A DNA stretch of 8,987 nucleotides. It comes from JBBRLA01 sp038231615 (GTDB lineage Bacteria; Myxococcota_A; Polyangia; Palsa-1104; JAEUJZ01). This document shows, in pieces, positions 1 through 6,978 of this stretch. The notes beneath the pieces were generated by a model that was not told the origin of the DNA, did no database searches, and was given only the letters and a program-made list of their open reading frames with translations. The translations under genes and the position numbers were made by a program. The number at the start of each line of letters is the position of its first letter. Position 1 is the first letter of the stretch. Where the stretch lies: assembly GCA_038231615.1 (NCBI GenBank), contig JBBRLA010000341.1:1-8987 (forward strand), given 5' to 3'.

Positions 1-200
1 ACCGCGACCTGATTCTCGGCGCCATCTCATGGCTGGCGGACGCACAGCGCCGGGTGGTGGTGGCCCCCAAGCGCCCCGCCGAACTGCGTCTGGTGCTGAA
101 GGAAGACCAGTTGACCCGGCTTTTCCTGATGACGATGTGCGGGTTGCCGCTCATGGCGCTGCTCCTGGGCCTGGGCGTCTTCTGGATACGGAGAGGCTGA
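1..200 (+). CDS. GldG-like ABC transporter auxiliary protein, C-terminal end (partial)
   Basis: Only the last 65 codons are present; the reading frame enters from the left edge (first full codon at 3) and stops with TGA at 198-200. The visible part reads as a soluble segment (L-G-A-I-S-W-L-A-D, then R-P-A-E-L-R-L) followed by a C-terminal membrane helix of about 22 hydrophobic residues and a short basic tail ending I-R-R-G. This is how proteins of the GldG / ABC_transp_aux family end: 'NAVNWLA'-like text, a short beta segment, then one membrane anchor. In that family the protein is thought to sit in the inner membrane with its large domain outside and to work with a Gld-type ABC ATPase and permease, which would lie to the left. 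The DUF4340 gene directly downstream supports the call, since the two families are usual neighbours. Transported substrate unknown. Confidence 0.72.
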   Translation, partial: RDLILGAISWLADAQRRVVVAPKRPAELRLVLKEDQLTRLFLMTMCGLPLMALLLGLGVFWIRRG

Positions 201-202
201 GC

Positions 203-2530
203 ATGCATCGGCGGCTTCGTCTATGGGATCGCCAGCGCACCCTGTTCTCGCTCCTCGCCTTGTGCCTGATTCTGCTGGGCTATTTCGCGCTCTTCGAGTG
301 GCGCGGACGGTGGCCCGCCGTCTCGCCGGGGCGCGACGCGCAAGGCCCGGTGGCTCAGGCGGTCGGCGAGGCCCTTTTGTCGGGTCTCATCTCGCCTGAG
401 AAGGACAAGGGCAATCTGGTGCAGCTCGTCGTCCAGCAGCGGCCCCGAGAAGCGACCGGGACGCCGGTCCCGCCGGTGCTTCGCTCGCTCTCGCTGCGGC
501 GCTACGAGGTCGGCGGACGGCCTCAGTGGTGGCTTGACGCTCCGCACCTGCGCGCCGACGACGCGGTGTGCGAGGAACTGTACGCCGAGCTTCTGGCCAC
601 CCCGGTACGCCGGCGGCTTTCCGGGGCCCGGCGGGAGGCGGCGCGCTTCGGTCTCTCGGATGAGACCTACCGCCTGCGCCTGTCGCTGCGCCAGGGCCAC
701 GAGCTGCGTTTTGGCGACGACGCCCCGGGAGACCTGATCTACGTCGCCCGCGACCAGGAGCCCGACGTGCTGGTCGCCGACCACCGGCTCTTCGACTTGC
801 TCCGCGGGGATCGGGCCCACTTCAGCTCGTTTCTCTTGACCACTCGGGAGGTGGACATCGCCGCGGCGCAGCGCCTGCAAATCGGCACGCTCCTCATCAC
901 CAGGCGGCCCTCCTCGTGGGTCATGACACAGCCCGGGGTGCATCCAGCGCGGGCCCGGCTGGAGCGGGTCGAAGAAGTGCTGCGGACCCTGCGCAGCGCC
1001 AGGGCCACGCACCTGCTTCTGGGCTCTGTCTTGCCCCTTCCATTCTTTGACCTCGGCGGGGCGCCGACCTCGCTTTCTCCTTCCAGCGTGGTGGTGAAGC
1101 TAGATGGGATCGAGCAATTTTACACCGGCTCCCCGTGTCCACAAAGCGACGTCGAGGAGTACGTGGTCCGCGCCGACACCGGGACGCTGTGCTTCGCCCG
1201 TGAGGACATCGCCCGGGTGACGCCCGGATATGCCAGGCTGCGAGAACTGCGCCTTCTGCCCTTCTCCCCCAGCGAGGTGCGCCGCCTGCGCCTGGGCCCG
1301 GCGGATCCTTCTGCAACCGTCGCGGAGACCCCGATAGAAATCACCATCGTCGAGCGCCAGTCGGACGGCTCCTTCCGCATCGCCGGTCCCCCCGGCACGG
1401 CCAAGAGCGAGGGCGAGGTCGCCGACACCGAAGCCGTGCGCGCGTACCTGACCGAGCTGGCCAGCCTGGGGGCGGAAGAGCCGGGGCGGGTTTTCCCCAT
1501 CGAGCTGGGCGAGGGCCGTCTCGAGATCGAGACCGAGGCCGGGGATCGCACCGCTCTTCAGGTGGTGCAAGGGACCGCTCGGGCCCGGGGCGGTTCGCGG
1601 GCGCTGGTAAAGCGAGATGAGGAGGAGCCATTCCTGGTGCCGGCAGAGGCGGTGGCGCTGCTTCGGGAGGGGCGGCTGCGCTTCGCCAGCCGGCTGCTCC
1701 AGTCGTTCTCCCCGTACAAAGTCAGTCTCCTGACCGTGGAGCGAACCACGGGCCGTTCTTCCTCGGGGCCGCCGCGGATCGAGAAAATCGGGCGAACCGG
1801 GCTCCAAGGCCCCCTGGGCGAGGGGTGGCGGCTTTTCGAGCCGGTGAGCGCGCCGGTGGACGCGGAACTCTTTACCCGGGTGCTCACCGAACTGTCCGAC
1901 CTGCGGGCGGAGCGCCTCATCGCCATGGAGGCGGTCCCGATGCATGGCCTGGACCCGCCGGCCGTCCGCTTCAACATCACGGTCGAGGAAGCCACTGCCA
2001 ATGGTACCCCCTTTCGCGTCGAGATCGGGGCGCGGCACAAGGGCGTCGATGAGGATCGACCGGGCTGCTACGCGCGCACCGGCGCCTCGCCCCGGGTGGC
2101 GCTCCTGCCCGCGACCACCTGCGACGACCTTCTCTCACTTCTCGCCGATGGGCACCCCCTGCTCGTCGATGACGCGCGCGTGCGCCGGGTCGAACTGACC
2201 AGCCCGGCGGGGACCCGGGTGCTCGAAAGTCGCGGGGTGGCCGCGGTGCTGCCCTTTCTGCACCTCCTGGGCGTCCTGCCGATCGCCGGGTACGGGCCGC
2301 CGCCCTCCGAAGAGACCGCCGCCGACCTGGTCATCACCGTTGAGCAGGACGAGGTGAAGCTGCCCGCGGCGCCGACCCGCACCGTGGCCCCCGCCCATCA
2401 GGTCCTGTCATGCTACCCCGCCGACCCACTGGACCCGCAACGGAGGCCGCTGTGCTGGCTCGCCGGGCGGGACGTGAGCTACCGCGTCCCCGCCAGCATC
2501 CTTCTGGGCCTGAAGCAGCGCCTGCGCTAA
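203..2530 (+). CDS. DUF4340 domain-containing membrane-anchored protein
   Basis: Predicted 775 residues. I chose ATG 203 because it lies 2 nt after the upstream stop and has a GGAGAG ribosome site at 190-195. The same frame is open back to 29, but that would overlap the upstream gene. Residues 13-31 form a membrane helix after a basic N-terminus, so the bulk should lie outside the cytoplasm. A DUF4340 module is clear around residues 120-215 (A-R-F-G-L-S followed by a beta-rich stretch, then Y-V-A-R-D and D-L-L). Two later segments look like diverged copies: one from about residue 405 (A-D-T-E-A-V-R-A-Y-L) and one from about 553 (D-A-E-L-F-T-R-V-L, then H-G-L-D-P-P). DUF4340 proteins commonly sit at the end of Gld-type ABC transporter operons, and the 2-nt spacing implies co-translation here. 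The role is probably structural or substrate-binding; no catalytic motif was seen. Confidence 0.85.
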   Translation: MHRRLRLWDRQRTLFSLLALCLILLGYFALFEWRGRWPAVSPGRDAQGPVAQAVGEALLSGLISPEKDKGNLVQLVVQQRPREATGTPVPPVLRSLSLRRYEVGGRPQWWLDAPHLRADDAVCEELYAELLATPVRRRLSGARREAARFGLSDETYRLRLSLRQGHELRFGDDAPGDLIYVARDQEPDVLVADHRLFDLLRGDRAHFSSFLLTTREVDIAAAQRLQIGTLLITRRPSSWVMTQPGVHPARARLERVEEVLRTLRSARATHLLLGSVLPLPFFDLGGAPTSLSPSSVVVKLDGIEQFYTGSPCPQSDVEEYVVRADTGTLCFAREDIARVTPGYARLRELRLLPFSPSEVRRLRLGPADPSATVAETPIEITIVERQSDGSFRIAGPPGTAKSEGEVADTEAVRAYLTELASLGAEEPGRVFPIELGEGRLEIETEAGDRTALQVVQGTARARGGSRALVKRDEEEPFLVPAEAVALLREGRLRFASRLLQSFSPYKVSLLTVERTTGRSSSGPPRIEKIGRTGLQGPLGEGWRLFEPVSAPVDAELFTRVLTELSDLRAERLIAMEAVPMHGLDPPAVRFNITVEEATANGTPFRVEIGARHKGVDEDRPGCYARTGASPRVALLPATTCDDLLSLLADGHPLLVDDARVRRVELTSPAGTRVLESRGVAAVLPFLHLLGVLPIAGYGPPPSEETAADLVITVEQDEVKLPAAPTRTVAPAHQVLSCYPADPLDPQRRPLCWLAGRDVSYRVPASILLGLKQRLR

Positions 2531-2550
2531 GTGACCAGGAAGCCATCGTC

Positions 2551-2556
2551 GGAAAG
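2551..2556 (+). promoter_or_regulatory. Ribosome binding site deciding the start of the 2566 gene
   Basis: GGAAAG lies 9 nt before ATG 2566. The next in-frame ATG (2581) has no purine-rich site before it, so 2566 is preferred. The choice is not certain, because a possible -10 element (GCTATGGT, 2563-2570) overlaps ATG 2566. Confidence 0.45.
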
Positions 2557-2565
2557 CAACGTGCT

Positions 2566-3996
2566 ATGGTTCAAGCCATCATGCTCACCTCCCAGCCCGC
2601 TTCGGCGACGGCCCACGTCCCGCTGTGCGCTCCCGACGGAGAGCCGCTCTGCCTGGCCCCCGCCCCCGGGGAGCTGTGCGAGACCGCCCGGCGACGGCTG
2701 CCAGAGGTCGAGTCGGACTTGCGCCGCCGTCTGAGCGGCCCCGATCGCTCCATCGAAGCCATCGAGTTGGAGGCCCTGGTCAGCGGCTTTCGCCCAGCCC
2801 CCCACAACCCGGCGATTTCCGCCAACGGCAATGGCATCCATCGGGCTGCATCTCCGGATCCGCTTCTGGAGAGCGGCGTCCTCTGCATGTGCGCCGCCCA
2901 GCTTCTCGGCAGACCTTCCATGGTGCACCTGGCCGAGGGCCTGGCTCTGCGCGGGCTCAAGGTCTCGCGGGGCACCCTGGCGTCGGATCAGCCGCCCCGG
3001 GCCCTGGACGCGGTGGGCCTGCTCCACCGCACCGGCCACGCCGCCCCTTTTGATCGCCGCGAACGCGACCAGATCGACCTGTATCGGGCCGCCCCCGACT
3101 CCCCCGCGGCCCGCGCGCTTTCCGCCCTGTCCGCCGCGGGCCTCTCCCGCCCCCTGATTTTGGTCGTCCACCCATCTCAAGGCCAAGGCCAAGGCCAAGG
3201 GATGACGTCGACCACGTCGGCACCGACTTTTGACCACGCCGGGCTTGGCGCGCTGCCCGGGGACCTCCGGGCCGCGGTGGTGCGTGCATTCGCTCCCCAC
3301 ACCGCCGCCGACGCCACCCGCCCGGCGCAGGCGCTCCTGGACGCCCTGCCGGGGCGCAACCCGTGGCTGATCCAGCGCATGTCCGAGGTCACCTGGCCCT
3401 TTGCCTGGCCTGAGTCCCACCGCCTGACCCTGCCACAACTCACCTCTGAGGGCGCCGCCCTGTCGCGGCAGGTCCTTGGCCGTAACCCCGACCCTGATGA
3501 GTCTTTTGCCCTGGCATGCCTGGCCCTCGCCGCCGCGGTGCGTCTTACCGATCTTCAGGCCGAGCCACACCCGGCCCCGGCTCCGGTTTCGGCAGGCGCC
3601 GACGTCGACCAGACCCTGCATCCAGGACCAGAAAACGAGCAGGCCCACCTGCTGGCCGCCCTGTCCCGTCTCTTGAGCCGCCCGCTCTTGCCCGCGCAGG
3701 ACGGCGAGGCCCCCCTCTTCCTGCAGGCAGCCTTGCGCGCCGGCACTTTCGTCCTCGATGCCAGAAACCCCGACGAGATGGGGCGCCTTCTGACCACCGT
3801 CGGCACCGGCTCTTACGCCCGGCTGCGCCTGTTCCGCTTCCAGAAGGAGGTGCCCCATGGCCTGTCGGTGGTGGTGCGCCACGGAGATGACGAGAGTCTC
3901 AGCAGCCGGCCGGTCGCCTGGTTCGTCGACGGCGGCGATCTGCGGGTGCACATCGAGCTGGTGCATGGCGGCAGCCTGCTGCGCGGGCTCTCGTGA
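2566..3996 (+). CDS. Hypothetical protein, 476 residues, no recognised domain
   Basis: I do not recognise this protein. The frame is open with third positions almost always G or C, as in its neighbours, while the long antisense frame reads as Gln/Gly/Arg-rich shadow. No signal peptide or clear membrane helix is visible, so it is probably cytoplasmic. It is rich in Ala, Leu, Pro and Arg and looks like several mainly helical segments joined by Pro/Ala linkers. Four QG dipeptides at residues 205-212 come from a hexanucleotide repeat and divide the protein into two halves. The second half has helical blocks with conserved-looking W-P-F-A-W (near residue 280). The C-terminus (from about 430) looks beta-rich, with S-V-V-V-R-H and V-A-W-F-V-D. 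It starts 35 nt after the DUF4340 gene and ends 90 nt before the pseudokinase gene's TTG, so it could belong to either unit. The sense strand is notably C-rich. Real gene likely; function unknown. Confidence 0.7.
   Translation: MVQAIMLTSQPASATAHVPLCAPDGEPLCLAPAPGELCETARRRLPEVESDLRRRLSGPDRSIEAIELEALVSGFRPAPHNPAISANGNGIHRAASPDPLLESGVLCMCAAQLLGRPSMVHLAEGLALRGLKVSRGTLASDQPPRALDAVGLLHRTGHAAPFDRRERDQIDLYRAAPDSPAARALSALSAAGLSRPLILVVHPSQGQGQGQGMTSTTSAPTFDHAGLGALPGDLRAAVVRAFAPHTAADATRPAQALLDALPGRNPWLIQRMSEVTWPFAWPESHRLTLPQLTSEGAALSRQVLGRNPDPDESFALACLALAAAVRLTDLQAEPHPAPAPVSAGADVDQTLHPGPENEQAHLLAALSRLLSRPLLPAQDGEAPLFLQAALRAGTFVLDARNPDEMGRLLTTVGTGSYARLRLFRFQKEVPHGLSVVVRHGDDESLSSRPVAWFVDGGDLRVHIELVHGGSLLRGLS
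3178..3200 (+). repeat. Hexanucleotide tandem repeat (CAAGGC)n, about 3.8 units
   Basis: Three CAAGGC units plus CAAGG lie in frame within the hypothetical gene and encode four Gln-Gly dipeptides. Because the unit is 6 nt long, gain or loss of units would change linker length without shifting the frame. A related shorter run (CAGGGC twice plus CAG, 4501-4515) in the next gene also encodes Gln-Gly repeats. Confidence 0.9.
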
Positions 3997-4037
3997 GGGT
4001 GCCGGAGGCTCTTTTGCCGCGCCCCCATGTACCGACG

Positions 4038-4067
4038 TTGACCGCGCCGATTCGATACCGCTACACT
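4038..4067 (+). promoter_or_regulatory. Putative sigma70-type promoter for the pseudokinase gene
   Basis: TTGACC (4038-4043) and TACACT (4062-4067) are separated by 18 nt in the 90-nt gap after the hypothetical gene. Transcription would begin near 4074, leaving a leader of only about 13 nt that would begin within or just after the GGGAG ribosome site. This is the best promoter match I found in the window, and it suggests that the pseudokinase gene can be expressed independently of the upstream genes. Pattern match only. Confidence 0.5.
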
Positions 4068-4072
4068 AGTCT

Positions 4073-4077
4073 GGGAG
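4073..4077 (+). promoter_or_regulatory. Ribosome binding site for a TTG start
   Basis: GGGAG lies 9 nt before TTG 4087. The frame has a stop at 4039-4041 and no ATG or GTG between it and 4087. The next in-frame candidate, GTG 4162, has a GGGAG only 1 nt away, which is too close to serve it. The TTG start is therefore the best choice. Confidence 0.6.
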
Positions 4078-4086
4078 CGCGTTCAC

Positions 4087-6177
4087 TTGCAGGGCTCACC
4101 CACGACCACCGGGACTGATCCGACCCCGCTGGGCCGCCAAGGGCAGGTCCCCGACGGGAGCGTGATCCATGTAGGCAGCGGCGCCGACTTCCGCGTACTC
4201 GGCTTCGTCGGGACCGATCTGTACGGCGAGGTCTACCGGGGTGAGTGCGTCAATCGCGAAGCGCTAAGCGCCGCGGTGGACGTGATCGAAGGCCAGGCGG
4301 TCTGCATCAAACTGCTCGATCCCGAGGTCTGCTCCGAGGCCACCTTCCCGTCCCTTGCCGCCGACATCGCCCTGGTCGAGCGCCTGGCCCACCCCGACCT
4401 CTTGCCGGTGTACGGCCTCGCCCGCCGGGGCGCCCAGGTGCTGCTGGTCACCAAACCGGTCTTTGGCCCATCGCTGCGCCAGATGATGGACAAGAAGCGC
4501 CAGGGCCAGGGCCAGCCCCTGTCGATCAAGGGCGCTTACAACGTGGTCGCCCACCTGTGCAACCTCCTCACCTACGCCCACGGCGCCCTGCCGCATGGCA
4601 CCGTCTGCCCCGAATGCATTGACGTCCACGGCGGCAACGTCCTGGTCGCGGACCTGGGGGTCGGGCGGGCCATCTCGCCTTCGCGCATGCAGCGCCTGCT
4701 CCCGGGCTCGGCGGCGTGCCTGGCCCCCGAGCGACTGCGGGGCGATCCTCCCTCGGTGGGCGCCGACGTCTACGCCATCGGCGCGATCCTCTTCGAGTGT
4801 CTGACCATGCACCCGGTGCCCTCGGCCGGTGCCGGTGTCGGCTCGCCCCCGTTCGCGCGCCTTTTGCGCCTGATCCTGCCGCCGATTGCCGCGGTCCTGC
4901 ACCAGGCGCTTTCCGCCGATCCGGCGGCCCGTCACCAGAGTCCCCAGGCGCTGAAGGCGGACCTGGCCACCGCACTTCTGGACCCCAAAGGCACCTCCTC
5001 CGTGCCCATCCGCGCGATCCTGGCCGGCGAGACCCCGACCGACCGGGACATCGCCAAGGTCAGCGAGCAACTCCCGGCAGTGCTCGCGCCGCTGCCTCGG
5101 CCTCCCCCCACCCTTCCAGAGACTCCGATGTCGGAGGTGGCCCCACCCACCCCGCAAGTAAAGACCATGGCTGACACACCGCAAAAAGGTCCCTTCCCGC
5201 TTCCTCCTCCCGCGACCCCCCGCGGGCCCACCTCCCGGCCGTCGTTTCCGCCGGGCCCCGGCGGGCCAAAGGCGCCCCAGATGCCCCAGTCTGGCTTCCC
5301 GATGCCGCCACCACCGCTGTCCGGCAGGCCGGGTGGGCCGGGTGCCGCGGCGGCTGCCGGCACCGATGAGGATCAGGAGCGCTGGCTGATCCAGAAGGAG
5401 GACAAGATGGACTACGGTCCCTTTCCCCTCCGTGAGGTGCGCTCCCAGATCGAGAAGGGGACCATCTCCGCCGATCACATGATCCTCGACATGGAGACCG
5501 GCGACCGGCGCCGCGTACGCGAGCACCCGCAGCTGGCGGCGATGTCCCGAGAGTGGGAGGGCCGCCACGCCCAGACGGCGATGGAGATGCGCGACCAGTC
5601 CGAGCGATCCAAGCACCGGGCGGCGATCCAGAAGTCGCTCTCGGGAATCTTCATCGTGGTCCTCTTGATCGGCGCGGGCGTCGGAGCGTACTTCAAGTAC
5701 GTGTACAAGCCGGTGGTCAAGACGGTGGTGGTGAAGGAGCAGACCAGCGACGACTTCTTCAAGGGGGTAGAGATCTCGATGAAGGTGGACCCGCCGGTGA
5801 AGAAGGCCCACCCGGGCGGTGGGGGCCATCGGCGCATGCTGAAGAACGGCAAGTTCGACGAGAGCGTCAACCTGGGCGATGCCGGCGAGGAGGGGGGCGA
5901 CGAGACGCTGACCGGCGAGCAGGTGCAGGGAGTGATGAACAAGAACTTCAAGCTCCTGGGCGGCTGCCTGAAGGAAGAGTCGCAGCGCAACCCGCAGGTG
6001 AAGCGCCTGGACCTGGAGTTCCTGATCCGCGGTACCGGTGCGGTTTCTTCGGTGAAGGTGAACGGCGAGACCGGATCCGCGGTGGCGAGCTGCGTGTTCG
6101 CCAAGATGCAGGCGGTCAACTTCCCGAAGTTCAACGGCCAGAAGACCCACGCAGCCTTCTCCCTGGCGCTGCGTTAA
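4087..6177 (+). CDS. Pseudokinase / GYF_2 / transmembrane / AgmX-PglI C-terminal domain protein
   Basis: Predicted 696 residues from a TTG start. Residues 35 to about 300 have a protein-kinase fold: a weakened glycine loop (G42...G47-E-V-Y), the ATP-binding Lys K75 in C-I-K, the DFG-like D189-L-G and the APE motif A213-P-E. The catalytic loop, however, reads H170-G-T-V-C-P-E-C-I where HRDLKPxNI is expected, so the catalytic Asp, Lys and Asn are T172, C174 and C177. It should not phosphorylate by the usual mechanism, although nucleotide binding remains possible. About residues 330-418 are a Pro-rich linker. Residues 433-483 match GYF_2 (W-L-I-Q, Y-G-P-F). Residues 521-536 are one membrane helix, and about 608-696 resemble the TonB-like AgmX/PglI C-terminal domain, with C627 and C669 possibly forming a periplasmic disulfide. 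The kinase-like part would be cytoplasmic. The layout parallels M. xanthus GltJ/AgmX (gliding machinery), so a scaffold or regulator role is inferred, not shown. Confidence 0.85.
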   Translation: MQGSPTTTGTDPTPLGRQGQVPDGSVIHVGSGADFRVLGFVGTDLYGEVYRGECVNREALSAAVDVIEGQAVCIKLLDPEVCSEATFPSLAADIALVERLAHPDLLPVYGLARRGAQVLLVTKPVFGPSLRQMMDKKRQGQGQPLSIKGAYNVVAHLCNLLTYAHGALPHGTVCPECIDVHGGNVLVADLGVGRAISPSRMQRLLPGSAACLAPERLRGDPPSVGADVYAIGAILFECLTMHPVPSAGAGVGSPPFARLLRLILPPIAAVLHQALSADPAARHQSPQALKADLATALLDPKGTSSVPIRAILAGETPTDRDIAKVSEQLPAVLAPLPRPPPTLPETPMSEVAPPTPQVKTMADTPQKGPFPLPPPATPRGPTSRPSFPPGPGGPKAPQMPQSGFPMPPPPLSGRPGGPGAAAAAGTDEDQERWLIQKEDKMDYGPFPLREVRSQIEKGTISADHMILDMETGDRRRVREHPQLAAMSREWEGRHAQTAMEMRDQSERSKHRAAIQKSLSGIFIVVLLIGAGVGAYFKYVYKPVVKTVVVKEQTSDDFFKGVEISMKVDPPVKKAHPGGGGHRRMLKNGKFDESVNLGDAGEEGGDETLTGEQVQGVMNKNFKLLGGCLKEESQRNPQVKRLDLEFLIRGTGAVSSVKVNGETGSAVASCVFAKMQAVNFPKFNGQKTHAAFSLALR

Positions 6178-6253
6178 GCCCGAACCCATCTATGCGTGCG
6201 TGTCTGGTCAGGCGCCCCTTGTCAGAAACGCCCGGCTGGCGTAAGAGCCGGAG

Positions 6254-6877
6254 ATGAAAGAACTCCTCCCCGATGTGTTCACCTGGTCCTGGCTTTCGCC
6301 GCCCCACGGCTATCTCTTCAACGGTCACCTGCTGAAGCTCCCCGGGTTCACCGTCGTCGTCGACCCGGTACAGTTCGCCCCACAGGAGGAAGCGGACAAC
6401 CTGCACCAGATCATCGCAGCCCGCCCATCGCGGGTGCTGCTGACCAACCGCAACCACTCGCGCATGGCCAACCTCATCCGCGAGAGCACCGGGGCGCTGG
6501 TGGCGATCCATCCCGACGACGCCGCCCACGCTCGAGCCCAGGGCACCCACATCGATGAGGACCTCTTGCCCGGGCAGTGGATCGGCGCCTTGCAGGTGGT
6601 CGCCGCCCCGGGGAAGTCCCCAGGCGAGGTCGCTCTGCACTGGCCAGAGCGCCGGGCCTTGCTGGTGGGCGATGTCATCATCGGCAACCCGCCTGGACGG
6701 TGTAGCCTCCTGCGCGAGCAGGTCATGGACGACCCCGCCCTCTTGCGCACCAGCGTGCGGGCGCTCCTGCACCTTTCCTTCGACGCTCTTCTGGTGGGCG
6801 ATGGCGATCCCATCCTGAGCGGTGCCCATGCAGCGGTGAAGGCGCTGGTCGCCACCTTTCCTCCTTCTTCGGGATGA
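6254..6877 (+). CDS. Metallo-beta-lactamase-fold-like protein lacking most metal ligands
   Basis: Predicted 207 residues. ATG 6254 is preceded by AAGAG (6243-6247) at 6 nt and by a second GGAG touching the start. No signal peptide is visible, so it is probably cytoplasmic. The order of segments follows the metallo-beta-lactamase superfamily: an N-terminal H-G-Y-L-F-N-G-H strand pair, V-V-D-P near 35-38, then a strand ending in L-L-T64. Next come A-P119-G-K-S-P-G, the strand-end V-G139-D140, and L-V-G182-D-G-D-P near the end. At T64 the usual HxHxDH motif is replaced by N-R-N-H-S-R. The His of 'PGHSPG' is K121, and the late 'GHG' His is D183. Only D140 clearly survives. It is therefore probably not a classical zinc hydrolase. 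I recall similar 'TNRxH' proteins annotated loosely as MBL-fold hydrolases, but a natural substrate is unknown. It lies 76 nt after the pseudokinase gene with no terminator seen between them. Confidence 0.75.
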   Translation: MKELLPDVFTWSWLSPPHGYLFNGHLLKLPGFTVVVDPVQFAPQEEADNLHQIIAARPSRVLLTNRNHSRMANLIRESTGALVAIHPDDAAHARAQGTHIDEDLLPGQWIGALQVVAAPGKSPGEVALHWPERRALLVGDVIIGNPPGRCSLLREQVMDDPALLRTSVRALLHLSFDALLVGDGDPILSGAHAAVKALVATFPPSSG

Positions 6878-6944
6878 GGTGTCCTTGAGCTTCTGGGTCA
6901 GCACCTCTTGTTCCAGCATCAGGTGTAGCGCAATTTGCCCGCTT

Positions 6945-6953
6945 TGCTACCAT
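6945..6953 (+). promoter_or_regulatory. Possible extended -10 element before the TPR gene
   Basis: TGCTACCAT fits an extended -10 (TG-n-TAnnnT), and transcription would start near 6960, giving a leader of about 30 nt to ATG 6992. No good -35 is seen at 16-18 nt. The 114-nt gap 6878-6991 holds nothing else I can support. Confidence 0.3.
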
Positions 6954-6978
6954 CTCCCCGCATTTGAACCACCCAAGT

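Noticed and set aside
29..202. Earlier start (ATG 29) for the DUF4340 gene
   Set aside because: It would overlap the GldG-like 3' end in another frame, and its extra N-terminus is low-complexity; ATG 203 has a ribosome site and opens directly on the membrane helix.
3178..3200. CRISPR-like or mobile-element repeat
   Set aside because: The unit is 6 nt with no spacers, inside an open coding frame; it is a simple tandem repeat.
2527..3966. 479-codon antisense open frame
   Set aside because: Gln/Gly/Arg/His-rich translation without domains, opposite a frame with strong G/C third positions; a shadow of the 2566 gene.
3997..4037. Terminator after the hypothetical gene
   Set aside because: No stable stem followed by a T run is visible; CTCTTTTG alone is not enough.
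4264..6189. 641-codon antisense open frame
   Set aside because: Lies opposite a protein with recognisable kinase-fold, GYF and AgmX/PglI domains; the antisense translation is Arg/Leu/His/Gly-rich and domain-free.
6178..6253. Terminator or small gene between the pseudokinase and MBL-like genes
   Set aside because: No hairpin with a T run and no short frame with a ribosome site and recognisable product.
6878..6919. Antisense start reading M-L-E-Q-E-V-L-T-Q-K-L-K-D, coiled-coil-like
   Set aside because: It looks protein-like for only about 14 codons, then runs antisense through the MBL-like gene with an Arg/Gly-rich shadow translation; probably chance, possibly a gene relic.
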